Source: Fervidibacter canadensis
Lineage (GTDB): Bacteria > Armatimonadota > Fervidibacteria > Fervidibacterales > Fervidibacteraceae
Length of the DNA: 64,000 nt
NCBI GenBank assembly: GCA_041446545.1
Contig: JBGOEJ010000015.1
Coordinates: 27,776 to 91,775, forward strand
Reading direction: 5' to 3'
A program made the translations under genes and the position numbers. This document shows positions 8,806 through 16,982 of this stretch, one piece after another. Positions within the stretch are counted from its first letter, which is position 1; each line of letters begins with the position of its first letter. The notes below the pieces were generated by a model. It searched no databases, was not told the DNA's origin, and saw only the letters and a list, made by a program, of their open reading frames with translations.

Positions 8806-9185
8806 TGATGGCAGGGGAAATTGTGTTGACGGCACGGGAGCGTCCCTGTTCGGAACGAGGGAAGCGACGGGTGCGGCGCTTGCGCCGTCAAGGTTTCATC
8901 CCTGCCGTCCTTTACGGGCGCGGGATCGTTGGAAGCCTGCCCATTAAGGTGGCACTCAAGGAAGTCCAGCACCTCGCCACCCAGCATTCCTTGAGCATTG
9001 GCACGCCCGTTCGCTTGCGCATTCACCGAGAAACGGGCGAGGTGACCGAGTTTGAGGCAGTCATTCAAGAAATCCAGCATGACCCGTTGGCGCTAACTTG
9101 GCTGCATTTTGACTTCTTTGTCCCGACGCAGCAACGGGAAATTTCTGAGGCGGTTTTGGCGACTGCTGTTTCGTCGGCAGGATGA
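8805..9185 (+). CDS. rplY: 50S ribosomal protein L25, short form
   Basis: 126 residues. The N-terminal 5S rRNA-binding domain of the L25/CTC family is clear: ARERPCSERGKRRVRRLRRQGFIPAVLYG, then a beta-barrel ending WLHFDFF. Most CTC-type proteins near 200 residues carry a second beta domain; here the chain stops about 20 residues after the first domain. The ATG at 8805 overlaps the stop of the preceding small ORF. pth follows, an arrangement common in bacteria. Confidence 0.88.
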   Translation: MMAGEIVLTARERPCSERGKRRVRRLRRQGFIPAVLYGRGIVGSLPIKVALKEVQHLATQHSLSIGTPVRLRIHRETGEVTEFEAVIQEIQHDPLALTWLHFDFFVPTQQREISEAVLATAVSSAG

Positions 9186-9207
9186 AGCCTAAGGGAGGGG
9201 AAGGACT

Positions 9208-9798
9208 TTGTTTCACCGACGAAGGGACGAAGCCGTTGATTGGCTGGTTATTGGCATCGGCAATCCGGGGCGCCGATACGCTGACACCCGCCACAACCTT
9301 GGCTTTCGCGTCATTGACGAATTGGCAAGGCGATGGGGCGTCAGGCGGATGGTGGGGCGCTTTCAGGGTTTGTTTGGTGTCGCCAAGGTATTCGGTGAGC
9401 GGGTGGGATTGCTCAAGCCGATGACTTTTGTGAACCGAAGCGGACAATCGGTGGCGGAGGCAGTGAGGGAGTTACAATTGCCGACCCAACGGCTGCTGGC
9501 CGTTTTAGATGATGTCGCCTTGCCGTTGGGCAAATTGCGCCTTCGGTCGCAGGGAAGTGACGGTGGGCACAAAGGGTTGCGGTCTATCTTGGAAGCATTA
9601 GGCACACAATTCGTCCCTCGTTTGCGCATCGGCATCGGGTCACCGCCACCCGACATGGACTTAGTGACCTTCGTCCTTTCTCCCTTTGCGCCCGAAGAGC
9701 GACCCATCATTGAGCAAGCCATTGAACGGGCAGCCGACGCCGTGCAAGTTTGGATGACAGAAGGTGTGGAGGCAGCAATGCAGCAATTCAACCGATAA
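9208..9798 (+). CDS. pth: Peptidyl-tRNA hydrolase
   Basis: 196 residues from a TTG start preceded by a purine-rich GGGGAAGGA. The fold and catalytic residues are intact: GIGNPGRRYADTRHNLGF gives the Asn and the catalytic His, MTFVNRSG the second Asn, and LDDVALPLGKLRLR the Asp that orients the His. It recycles peptidyl-tRNA released from stalled ribosomes. The last 11 bases overlap the convergent nucleotidyltransferase gene on the other strand. Confidence 0.93.
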   Translation: MFHRRRDEAVDWLVIGIGNPGRRYADTRHNLGFRVIDELARRWGVRRMVGRFQGLFGVAKVFGERVGLLKPMTFVNRSGQSVAEAVRELQLPTQRLLAVLDDVALPLGKLRLRSQGSDGGHKGLRSILEALGTQFVPRLRIGIGSPPPDMDLVTFVLSPFAPEERPIIEQAIERAADAVQVWMTEGVEAAMQQFNR

Positions 9799-10558
9799 GG
9801 GGGTGGCTGGAGAGGCGTCGGGCAAGGGCGTAATCTTCGGGCTTGTCCACATCAAAGGCTAATTCGGGCAAGTTAGCGACGAGGGCTCTGCAGCGGCAAC
9901 CGAGGAGTTGCTCGGCACGCCGTTCCAATTCCCCCACCGACAGTTGACCGATAAGGAAGCGCCAAAGAAGACACCATCCGATCAACGAACCAAGGAGCAA
10001 GGGATTTTTGCGCCATCGGATAGCTTTCTGCGCCCATTCGTGAAGGGACGGAAGGACAGCGACGCGCACCAGCAGCAAGTTTCCACCCGTCAATTCACCC
10101 TCTCGCAACCGCACCGCCGTTCGGTGGACTTTTTCTTCGCCGCAAAAAGTCTGAACGGCAGCAAGTGGGACAGCGAGGTAAACGAGGTCGGCATCCAAGT
10201 CCCATGCCGCCTTGAGAAATCGCCGCACCGCGTCGGCAGTGATGAAGGGCATATCAGCGGCACACAAAAGGAGCAGGTCGGAAGGTTCGGGTTTCAACGC
10301 TTGCAATCCCTTTAGCACATTCGCCCACAAATCCTCGCTGGCAGGGACAGGCAAAAAGGGTGCGGGAATGGTAGGCAAAAGTTCGGACGGAGCGACGACG
10401 GCGATGCTGCGCAATTCGGGAGTGGCTTGAAGGGCATCAAGGGTTCGGGAAAGCAAAGTCCCATCGGCGATAGTGAGGGCGGCTTTGGGGATGGCACTCC
10501 AAGACACTTTTCCGCCAGCGAGAACGAGGGCATAAGTCACTGACTGCGCCACCGCCAT
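9788..10558 (-). CDS. MobA-like nucleotidyltransferase (NTP_transf_3 family)
   Basis: 256 residues. The N-terminus YALVLAGG and the IPKAALTIADG segment match the nucleotide-binding start of MobA/IspD-like transferases, and LLLLCAADMPFIT is the metal-binding Asp strand (D-x-P type). The usual GxGxR after LAGG is replaced by KVSWSA, so the nucleotide-binding loop is atypical. The C-terminal third has a hydrophobic stretch and FDVDKPEDYALA, as in many MobA-like proteins. It overlaps the upstream membrane-protein gene by 22 bases in the ispE operon. The substrate is unknown. Confidence 0.65.
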   Translation of the reverse strand: MAVAQSVTYALVLAGGKVSWSAIPKAALTIADGTLLSRTLDALQATPELRSIAVVAPSELLPTIPAPFLPVPASEDLWANVLKGLQALKPEPSDLLLLCAADMPFITADAVRRFLKAAWDLDADLVYLAVPLAAVQTFCGEEKVHRTAVRLREGELTGGNLLLVRVAVLPSLHEWAQKAIRWRKNPLLLGSLIGWCLLWRFLIGQLSVGELERRAEQLLGCRCRALVANLPELAFDVDKPEDYALARRLSSHPLIG

Positions 10559-10941
10559 TCACCTTCTGTCGCTTCCTTCTCCGTCGTTTCCTGCCCGATT
10601 TCCGAGGGCTCAGGAGGAAGCCAAAGAGGACGGCGAGGGCGGCGGTGCTGCCGAAAGTCAAAGGCTGCCCACTGACGCCAGAGGGCATAGCAAAGCAAGA
10701 CCATAAACCCCGCTTCGGCAATCCGTTCCCACAGGGGTAACCGATGAACGATGCCCAATTGGTCACCCAACCGAAGGAAGTCTTTCAACATCAACAAGAG
10801 GATGCCCAAGACGACGAACCGCCACGCTTGCCCGACTTCGCCCGTGCGCAAGAGGGCATGAAGGCGCACCCCATACCAAAGGGCGAGAAAAGTCAAGCCC
10901 AAAAGCAGTCCATCGGCGATAAGGATGGGCAGTTTCATCAT
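10537..10941 (-). CDS. Small integral membrane protein
   Basis: 134 residues from the ATG at 10941, which overlaps the HD-GYP stop codon (ATGA). Hydropathy by eye suggests three or four membrane helices: residues about 3-24, 35-56 and 70-90. A charged, proline-rich tail follows (RRPRRPLWLPPEPSE ... GEWRWRSQ). I do not recognise the family. Position in the ispE-HD-GYP operon suggests co-expression only. Confidence 0.6.
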   Translation of the reverse strand: MMKLPILIADGLLLGLTFLALWYGVRLHALLRTGEVGQAWRFVVLGILLLMLKDFLRLGDQLGIVHRLPLWERIAEAGFMVLLCYALWRQWAAFDFRQHRRPRRPLWLPPEPSEIGQETTEKEATEGEWRWRSQ

Positions 10942-11996
10942 CCTTTCACCTTGACTTCCGCCTCCGCAGGCGGTTCGTGCCAGACCCATAAGCCATAACG
11001 GATGCCGACGGCATCCAAAGGCTCAGGCAGAGCGTGGCGCAAATTTTCCAACCAATCTTTGACGAAAGTGGCGCCCAGAAGATAACTGAGGGCGTTGACG
11101 ATGAGACTGAGGAGCAACCGACAAGTGCGCACCAAATCGCCCAAAGATTGCCACCACGCTCCCGTCGCTTTTAATTGCCCATGACGCACCTGCAAAGGGA
11201 CTTCGTGAAGGGCGCACCAGTGGTCAAGGTGGGACGAAAGGCTATAGCAGAAACCTTTGCCCAACAGCCGCTCAGCATCCCAAAGGAGTTGGCGGAAAAA
11301 CATCGTCGTCGCCTGCCAAACTTGCCTTTCCTCGCCGAAAGCGATGGCATCAACCGAGACGGGTTGATGCCAATTTTGTAGGGTGCTGAGGGCGCCCACC
11401 CCAAAGAGTTGAGGGAAGCGAGGTAAAAATGCCCCCACCAATTCGCCATCCAGTTCCTTGCCTGCCATTTGTTCCAATCGGATGATGGCTTGGGCAGGGC
11501 TGAGGGCAGGACGATAAAAACGAGGCGTCAGGAGCGAACTGGTCAATTCTCCCAAGGCAACGATGCGCCCTTCCAACGGGATGTCAGTGCCGGCTTTGCC
11601 AAAAGGATAACCTTTGCCATCCCAGCGTTCATGATGATGCAAAATCGCCGTCACGACCATCTCAGGCAAGCCAAGGGATTGAGCGATGCGAGCGCCGGCT
11701 TCTGGGTGTTCCCGCAAGCGAATCCGTTCGCTTTCCGAGAGGGATGCTGTTTTAGCATGCAAGAAGGCAGGCGGCAAAGAAATTTTCCCGACGTCGTGAA
11801 GCAAGCCCGCAAGGCTCAGCGTTTTGACCGTTTCTTCAGGCAAAGCAAGGGCACGGGCGAGAAGGGCGACACATTTGGCAGCGACTAACCCATGTTCAAT
11901 GCCCCAAGGTTCTCGCTCTGCCACTTGGCAGAGCAGTTGCCAATGCTGCAAGTCAGGCGGCTCGCTCCAATCCCATTGCCTCAAAAGGTCGTCCAT
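10938..11996 (-). CDS. HD-GYP domain phosphohydrolase
   Basis: 352 residues from the ATG at 11996, overlapping the ispE stop by 16 bases. An HD-GYP domain occupies about residues 30-180. It shows HDVGKISLP, HPEAGARIAQSLG, then HHHERWDGKGYP with the GYP signature and a following PLEGRIVALG. This is the metal-binding set expected for a cyclic-di-GMP phosphodiesterase. The C-terminal half contains no recognised domain. No receiver or sensor domain is attached, and no GGDEF gene is nearby, so the signal is unknown. Confidence 0.82.
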   Translation of the reverse strand: MDDLLRQWDWSEPPDLQHWQLLCQVAEREPWGIEHGLVAAKCVALLARALALPEETVKTLSLAGLLHDVGKISLPPAFLHAKTASLSESERIRLREHPEAGARIAQSLGLPEMVVTAILHHHERWDGKGYPFGKAGTDIPLEGRIVALGELTSSLLTPRFYRPALSPAQAIIRLEQMAGKELDGELVGAFLPRFPQLFGVGALSTLQNWHQPVSVDAIAFGEERQVWQATTMFFRQLLWDAERLLGKGFCYSLSSHLDHWCALHEVPLQVRHGQLKATGAWWQSLGDLVRTCRLLLSLIVNALSYLLGATFVKDWLENLRHALPEPLDAVGIRYGLWVWHEPPAEAEVKVKG

Positions 11997-12868
11997 CCCT
12001 TTGACCCCCATCGCAAGACGATGCTCCGACGCACGCTTCGGACGACAGTCCCCCACGCCGAAAAAGGGCGCACCATTTCCATGGCACGGCGGGCAGCCAT
12101 CGCATCAGCGAACAAACCGACGACGCTCGTCCCACTCCCCGACATGACGGCTGCCTTCGCTCCTGCTGCCATCAAGCGTGCCTTCAAGTCTGACACGGAC
12201 GGGATATGGGCGGCAACGAGGGACTCAAAAGCGTTTTGGGCATGACGGCGCACTTGTTCCCAATCCCTAACCTTCAACGCATTCGCCAATGTCATCGGGT
12301 CAGCATCCACCCGTGTCGGATGGGCATCCCAAAGGGCAAAAGCCTCCTTTGTCGGCATCGTCGCTTCGGGCATGACCAGAACCATCCACAAAGTCGGCAA
12401 CCGCAAAGGCGTCAATCGTTCCCCGATGCCTTCTGCGATAGCGGCTCCTGTCGGGACAAGGAAGAAGGGCACATCGGCACCGATGCGGGCAGCCAGTGGC
12501 GCAAGCCGCTGCCACGACCATCGCAACTGCCACAACCGTTGTAGCGCTTTCAGCATCCCTGCGGCGTCGCTGCTTCCACCACCCAATCCCGCTTCCGACG
12601 GGATGCGTTTGAGCAAGCGCACGAGGACATTGGGCGAAACGCCGACCTCTTGAGCCAGCAACTGAGCAGCCCGCCAAACCGTGTTGCTTTGCGGAAGCGG
12701 TTGACCCGCTTCGTCTTCCAGCCTAAATCGGTCCGATGAGACGATATGCAACTCGTCCCAAAGGCTCACCGCCACCATCAGCGACCGAAGGTCGTGGTAG
12801 CCATCCTCCCGCTGCCCAAGAATATCCAAGCACAAATTCACCTTTGCCGCACACCGAACGGAAAGCAT
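11981..12868 (-). CDS. ispE: 4-diphosphocytidyl-2-C-methyl-D-erythritol kinase
   Basis: 295 residues from the ATG at 12868, directly after AAGGAG. GHMP-kinase features are clear: AAKVNLCLDILGQREDGYHDL at the start, the ATP loop PSEAGLGGGSSDAA, and the C-terminal MSGSGTSVVGLF. It phosphorylates CDP-methylerythritol in the MEP isoprenoid pathway. It heads a minus-strand operon whose stop and start codons overlap throughout (HD-GYP, membrane protein, nucleotidyltransferase). It is divergent from the groES promoter region. Confidence 0.92.
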   Translation of the reverse strand: MLSVRCAAKVNLCLDILGQREDGYHDLRSLMVAVSLWDELHIVSSDRFRLEDEAGQPLPQSNTVWRAAQLLAQEVGVSPNVLVRLLKRIPSEAGLGGGSSDAAGMLKALQRLWQLRWSWQRLAPLAARIGADVPFFLVPTGAAIAEGIGERLTPLRLPTLWMVLVMPEATMPTKEAFALWDAHPTRVDADPMTLANALKVRDWEQVRRHAQNAFESLVAAHIPSVSDLKARLMAAGAKAAVMSGSGTSVVGLFADAMAARRAMEMVRPFSAWGTVVRSVRRSIVLRWGSKGWTTF

Positions 12869-12937
12869 CTCCTTGGCGCCCCCACGAGTTTGAGAATGAC
12901 CGTTGTTCGCTGACCTTCCGAACACACTCCCCAAATC

Positions 12938-12968
12938 TTGACAGCAAGGCGATGGTGGCTAAAATTAT
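12938..12968 (+). promoter_or_regulatory. Promoter of groES-groEL
   Basis: TTGACA at 12938-12943 is followed by a TAAATT/ATTATA A/T-rich box at 12960-12968, a 16- to 19-base spacing. Transcription from it would begin near the CIRCE element that starts at 12977. Confidence 0.55.
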
Positions 12969-12976
12969 AGGTCGGC

Positions 12977-13003
12977 TTTAGCACTCCCAAAGGTTTAGTG
13001 CTA
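12977..13003 (+). promoter_or_regulatory. CIRCE operator (HrcA binding site)
   Basis: TTAGCACTC (12977-12985), a 9-base spacer, then TAGTGCTAA (12995-13003). This matches the CIRCE consensus TTAGCACTC-N9-GAGTGCTAA with one mismatch at the first base of the second arm. It lies just downstream of the groES promoter and 41 bases before the groES ATG, the classical position for heat-shock repression by HrcA. hrcA itself is not in the window. Confidence 0.9.
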
Positions 13004-13044
13004 AACCCACTCAACCCAGCCAGAGGAAGAGGAGGTGACGAGCG

Positions 13045-13362
13045 ATGAAGGTGCGTCCGTTGGGAAGTCGGGTGTTGGTCAAGCCGCGAGAGGAAGAGGA
13101 GCGGACACCTGGCGGCATCATCCTTCCTGACACCGCCAAAGAGAAACCGCAAGAAGGCGTCGTCGTCGCCGTCGGTCCTGGCAAGTTGTTGGAGAACGGT
13201 GAGCGTCGCCCTATCGCCGTGAAAGAAGGCGATGTCGTCATCTTCAGCAAGTATGCTGGGACGGAAATCAAAATTGGCGGTGAAGAATACCTCATCGTGG
13301 ATGAGGACAGCATCCTTGCCGTGAAGGTGGAAGAGAAAGAGCCGGCAGCGACGAAAGCGTGA
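13045..13362 (+). CDS. groES: Co-chaperonin GroES
   Basis: 105 residues, standard length. The N-terminal KVRPLGSRVLVKP, the mobile-loop sequence ERTPGGIILPDTA with the GroEL-contacting hydrophobic triplet, and the C-terminal YLIVDEDSILAV are all present. A Shine-Dalgarno GAGGAGGTG precedes the ATG. It caps GroEL during ATP-driven folding. It is followed after 21 bases by groEL and is controlled by the upstream CIRCE operator. Confidence 0.96.
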   Translation: MKVRPLGSRVLVKPREEEERTPGGIILPDTAKEKPQEGVVVAVGPGKLLENGERRPIAVKEGDVVIFSKYAGTEIKIGGEEYLIVDEDSILAVKVEEKEPAATKA

Positions 13363-13383
13363 ATTGCATGGAGGTGATGAGGG

Positions 13384-15024
13384 ATGCCGAAGGAACTGCT
13401 TTACAGCGAAGAGGCTCGCCGCGCTCTGGAACGCGGCGTCAATGCGGTTGCCAACGCTGTCAAGGTGACGCTGGGTCCGAAGGGGCGCAATGTCGTCTTG
13501 GACAAAAAGTTCGGTTCGCCCACCATCACGAAAGACGGCGTGACGGTCGCCAAGGAGATTGAGTTGGTGCAGCACTTTGAGAACTTGGGGGCACAACTGG
13601 TTCGGGAAGTCGCCAGCAAGACCAACGATGTCGCTGGCGATGGAACGACAACGGCGACGGTCTTAGCCCAAGCGATGGTGCGGGAAGGCTTGAAGATGGT
13701 CGCCGCAGGTTCCAACCCGATGGCGCTGCGGCGCGGCATTGAAAAAGCCGTCCAACGCGCCGTGGAGAAACTCAAAGAGTTCGCCATTGAGGTCAAGACC
13801 CGCGAGGATATTGAGCATGTTGCCGCCATCGCAGGCAACGACCCAGAAATCGGAAAAGTCATCGCTGAAGCGATGGACAAGGTCGGCAAGGACGGCGTTA
13901 TCACCATTGAAGAGAGCAAAGGCACGGAGACGACGGTGGAGTTTGTAGAGGGCTTGCAGTTTGACCGAGGCTACCTCAGCCCCTACTTTGTGACTGACCC
14001 TGAGCGGATGGAGTGCGTGTTGGAAGAGCCCTTCATCCTCATCCACGAGAAGAAAATCAGCAGCGCTATGGACTTAGTGCCCTTGCTGGAGCGGGTCGTT
14101 CGTGCTGGTCGTCCGCTCCTTGTCATCGCTGAGGATGTGGAGGGCGAAGCGCTGGCGGTGTTGGTCATCAACAAATTGCGGGGCGTGTTGCAATGCTGCG
14201 CCGTTAAGGCGCCAGGCTTTGGCGAGCGGCGCAAGGCAATGTTGGAAGACATCGCCATCCTGACGGGGGGCACCTTCCTGTCAGAAGAGTTGGGCGTCAA
14301 GTTGGAGAATGTGACTTTGGACATGCTCGGTCGCGCCCGCAAAGTCGTCGTGACAAAGGACGACACGACGATCGTAGAAGGTGCGGGCAGCAAGGAAGCC
14401 ATCCAAGGACGCATCGCCCAAATCAAGCGCCAGATTGAGGAGACGGAAAGCGACTACGACCGCGAGAAGTTGCAAGAGCGACTGGCGAAATTGTCGGGTG
14501 GCGTCGCTGTCATCAAAGTCGGGGCGCCGACGGAGACGGAGATGAAGGAGAAGAAGCATCGCTTTGAAGATGCCCTCAACGCTACCCGTGCCGCCGTTGA
14601 GGAGGGCATTGTCGCTGGCGGTGGCGTCACCTACATCCATCTCATCCCCCCTCTGGACGAACTGGAGAAGGAATTGAGCGACCCCGACGAAAAGATTGGC
14701 GTCCGCATCGTCAAGCGGGCATTGGAAGAGCCACTGCGCCAAATCGCTGAAAACGCCGGCTGGGAAGGCTCTGTCGTCGTGGAGAAGGTGCGCGCCTTTG
14801 AACCCAAGAAGGTCAACGGCGACTTCCACTTCATCGGCTTTGATGCTTTGCGGGAAGAATTTGTGGACATGGTGGAACGGGGCATCGTAGACCCCGTGAA
14901 AGTTGTCCGCAGCGCCTTAGAGAATGCGGCATCTATCGCCGCCATGCTCCTGACGACAGAAGCCGTCGTCGCTGAGAAACCTGAGGAAGAGAAAGCAAAG
15001 GCTGGTCATCGGCACGAGTTCTAA
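13384..15024 (+). CDS. groEL: Chaperonin GroEL
   Basis: 546 residues, full length. The ATP-binding segments LGPKGRNVVLDKKFG and GDGTTTATVLAQAM, the apical-domain ILTGGTFLSEELG, and the equatorial AAVEEGIVAGGG are all present. The C-terminus is charged and histidine-containing (ending AGHRHEF) rather than the Gly-Gly-Met repeats found in many GroELs. It folds client proteins in the central cavity with GroES. A rho-independent terminator follows, so the operon is just groES-groEL. Confidence 0.97.
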   Translation: MPKELLYSEEARRALERGVNAVANAVKVTLGPKGRNVVLDKKFGSPTITKDGVTVAKEIELVQHFENLGAQLVREVASKTNDVAGDGTTTATVLAQAMVREGLKMVAAGSNPMALRRGIEKAVQRAVEKLKEFAIEVKTREDIEHVAAIAGNDPEIGKVIAEAMDKVGKDGVITIEESKGTETTVEFVEGLQFDRGYLSPYFVTDPERMECVLEEPFILIHEKKISSAMDLVPLLERVVRAGRPLLVIAEDVEGEALAVLVINKLRGVLQCCAVKAPGFGERRKAMLEDIAILTGGTFLSEELGVKLENVTLDMLGRARKVVVTKDDTTIVEGAGSKEAIQGRIAQIKRQIEETESDYDREKLQERLAKLSGGVAVIKVGAPTETEMKEKKHRFEDALNATRAAVEEGIVAGGGVTYIHLIPPLDELEKELSDPDEKIGVRIVKRALEEPLRQIAENAGWEGSVVVEKVRAFEPKKVNGDFHFIGFDALREEFVDMVERGIVDPVKVVRSALENAASIAAMLLTTEAVVAEKPEEEKAKAGHRHEF

Positions 15025-15045
15025 AGTCGCCTCCCAATGCCTTGC

Positions 15046-15076
15046 AAAGGGGCGGGCTAAAAAGCCCGCCCTTTTT
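15046..15076 (+). terminator. Rho-independent terminator after groEL
   Basis: GGGCGGGCT (15050-15058) and AGCCCGCCC (15063-15071) form a perfect 9-bp stem around an AAAA loop. A-T and wobble pairs extend the stem outward, and TTTTT starts at 15072. It lies about 25 bases after the groEL stop. Confidence 0.92.
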
Positions 15077-15164
15077 CTTTTGTCAACCCTTCCGTCGCTG
15101 TGTCGCTTTAGGCATGGCAAACTTTTGACCGTCCGATTTTTACAAGCCGAAGGAGGTCAGAGCA

Positions 15165-16244
15165 ATGGCGACCATCGTGGAGTTACCCATTTTGCCCGTC
15201 ACCAGCGTCGGCAGTTTCCCTAAACCCACTTACTTGCAGCAAGCCCGCCTTCAGTATCGGCGGGGCGAAATCAGTTACGCTCAGTTGCATGAGTTGGAGT
15301 TGCAAGCGACCCGTGAGGTCATCGCCATGCAAGAGGAAGTCGGCGCCGATTTGCTCGTTCACGGCGAGATGGAACGAGGCGACATGGTGGAGTTTTTCGC
15401 CGACTTGCTGGAGGGCTTCGGGCGCAAAGGGTTAGTCCGAAGTTACGGCAACCGCTACTACTTCAAGCCCGTCATCACGGGCGAGATAAAGCGCACCCGC
15501 CCGATGACCGTTGAAATGTGGCAATTTGCCCAATCGCTGACGAAAAAACCTGTCAAGGGAATGCTCACAGGCGCCTACACGATTTACGACTGGAGTTTTG
15601 ACGAGCACTACGACCCTTACGACAAAGACCGCAAAGGTCGCCGCGAGGCAGTGTTGGCGTTGGCGCATGCCATCAACGAGGAAGCCCACGACCTGCGCAA
15701 GGCAGGCGCAGTCTTCATCCAGATTGATGAACCTGCCGTCCCGACCCATCCCGAAGACATTGACATCGCCTATGAGGCGATGGAAGTCATGACGAAGGGT
15801 TTGGATGCCTTCATCATCACCCACATGTGCTACGGCGACTTGCGTCCCATCTATCAACGCCTCGTTCAGTTTCCCGTCCATCAATTTGACTGGGAGTTCA
15901 CCAACAACGCCGACAAACTTTACCCGCTCATGGAGCAGTTTGGCTACCCGCAAGACAAATTTATCGGCTTAGGTGTCGTGGATGTTCACAGCCGGCGCCT
16001 TGAGAGCGTGGACGAAGTGGAGCAACGCATCCGTCAAGCCTTCCGTTACTTTCGTCCCGACCAAATTTTCCCTGACCCCGATTGCGGCTTGAAGACCCGC
16101 ACTTGGGAGGAAGCGAGGGCGAAAATGCAGGTCATCGTGGAAGCGGCAAAACGCCTTCGCAAGGAACTGGCAGGTCAGGGGGCGCCGACCAAATTGCGCT
16201 TCACTTTTGACGGCGGCGTCAAGGTGGAAGCGGTGCGGGATTGA
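15165..16244 (+). CDS. Core-type cobalamin-independent methionine synthase (MetE C-terminal domain only)
   Basis: 359 residues covering only the catalytic C-terminal barrel of MetE; full MetE is about 750. The zinc ligands are visible: His220 and Cys222 in HMCYG, Glu244 in DWEF, and Cys307 in PDCGLKTR. VTSVGSFPKP at the start is the homocysteine-binding entry strand. Such short (core) MetE proteins occur in archaea and some bacteria; those characterised use a methyl donor other than methyltetrahydrofolate polyglutamate, often methylcobalamin. A BtuF-like B12-binding protein occurs in the same window (62989). A strong AAGGAGG precedes the ATG, and no riboswitch is visible in the 90-base leader. 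Confidence 0.82.
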   Translation: MATIVELPILPVTSVGSFPKPTYLQQARLQYRRGEISYAQLHELELQATREVIAMQEEVGADLLVHGEMERGDMVEFFADLLEGFGRKGLVRSYGNRYYFKPVITGEIKRTRPMTVEMWQFAQSLTKKPVKGMLTGAYTIYDWSFDEHYDPYDKDRKGRREAVLALAHAINEEAHDLRKAGAVFIQIDEPAVPTHPEDIDIAYEAMEVMTKGLDAFIITHMCYGDLRPIYQRLVQFPVHQFDWEFTNNADKLYPLMEQFGYPQDKFIGLGVVDVHSRRLESVDEVEQRIRQAFRYFRPDQIFPDPDCGLKTRTWEEARAKMQVIVEAAKRLRKELAGQGAPTKLRFTFDGGVKVEAVRD

Positions 16245-16265
16245 GCGACTTGATGGGTGGCGCTG

Positions 16266-16651
16266 ATGGTGGAAAATCTCTGGCAGAAGGCGCGGCAAGC
16301 CTTGCGGGTTGCCCGAACTGGCGTATCAAAGGGGCTGCTACGAGGAAGCCGTCAGCCGAAGTTACTTTGCGGCGCTGAAAGGAGCACTGGCGTTGATGGC
16401 ATCTTTGGGGGTTGCGACCGAAGGAGACGAGCCGCATCGGTTACTGGGCTCAAGCCCCTTTCGCCAACGAGTGCATCCATCGGCGCAAATTGATGCCTGC
16501 TGAAAGTGCCCGCATCCTCGCTGACTTGCGATTCCTGAGAGGATGGGCAGAATACACGGCGGAGTTGATGACGGAGCGGATGGCACGGCAAGCGTTAAAG
16601 ATGGCACGGGAATTTTTGAGTGCCGTTGAAAGGAGGCTCTCGCTGCTATGA
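16266..16651 (+). pseudogene. Frameshifted HEPN-domain gene
   Basis: Three overlapping frames together encode one HEPN domain (PF05168-like). These are a start MVENLWQKARQALRVA from 16266; then ELAYQRGCYEEAVSRSYFAAL; then FANECIHRRKLMPAESARI with LRGWAEY up to the stop at 16649-16651. Both frame changes are repaired by removing a single C, one from the CCC at 16312-16314 and one from the CCCC at 16455-16458, giving a protein of about 127 residues. The shifts may be real decay or homopolymer errors in the assembly. HEPN proteins are often ribonuclease toxins. The stop overlaps the ATG of the next gene (ATGA). Confidence 0.7.
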
Positions 16652-16956
16652 GGCTTGGGAAACGCTATCGGCAACTGATTGAGCAGTGGGTCAGCGAAAT
16701 CTTGCAGAAGTATCCGCAGGTCCACTTTGAAGGTGTGGAGCCTTCACCCGAGGGAGGGGTCGCCATCAAACTACGAGGTCCCGAAGATGTGGTGATGCTG
16801 GCGATGCACGAGTATGCCGACAAGACGATAGAGGCAGCGCGCAAATATCGGTGCGACATTCTGTTTGCCCCCATCTTTGAACCGCCCCTTGATCCTAACT
16901 GGCCTGACTGGGACATCTGGCGCTTGAAGGACGAGGAAGAAGTGAGCGTTCGTTAA
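16648..16956 (+). CDS. Small protein coupled to the HEPN gene
   Basis: 102 residues. The ATG overlaps the HEPN stop codon, the arrangement expected of a HEPN toxin-antitoxin partner. The sequence lacks the GSxxxG...DxD motif of the usual MNT nucleotidyltransferase antitoxin, so it is not a standard partner. It looks alpha/beta (VHFEGVEPSPEGGVAIKL, then a helix EYADKTIEAARKY) with a Pro/Trp-rich acidic tail (PNWPDWDIWRLKDEEE). Function unknown; a role as antitoxin is inferred from position only. Confidence 0.6.
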   Translation: MRLGKRYRQLIEQWVSEILQKYPQVHFEGVEPSPEGGVAIKLRGPEDVVMLAMHEYADKTIEAARKYRCDILFAPIFEPPLDPNWPDWDIWRLKDEEEVSVR

Positions 16957-16982
16957 AAGGACACGATGGGAGGTGACCACCG

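Noticed and set aside
14281..14829. Long open frame on the minus strand inside groEL
   Set aside because: Shadow of a highly conserved gene; no motif, start signal or neighbour supports it.
15077..15164. SAM or cobalamin riboswitch before core MetE
   Set aside because: The leader is under 90 bases and shows none of the conserved riboswitch cores.
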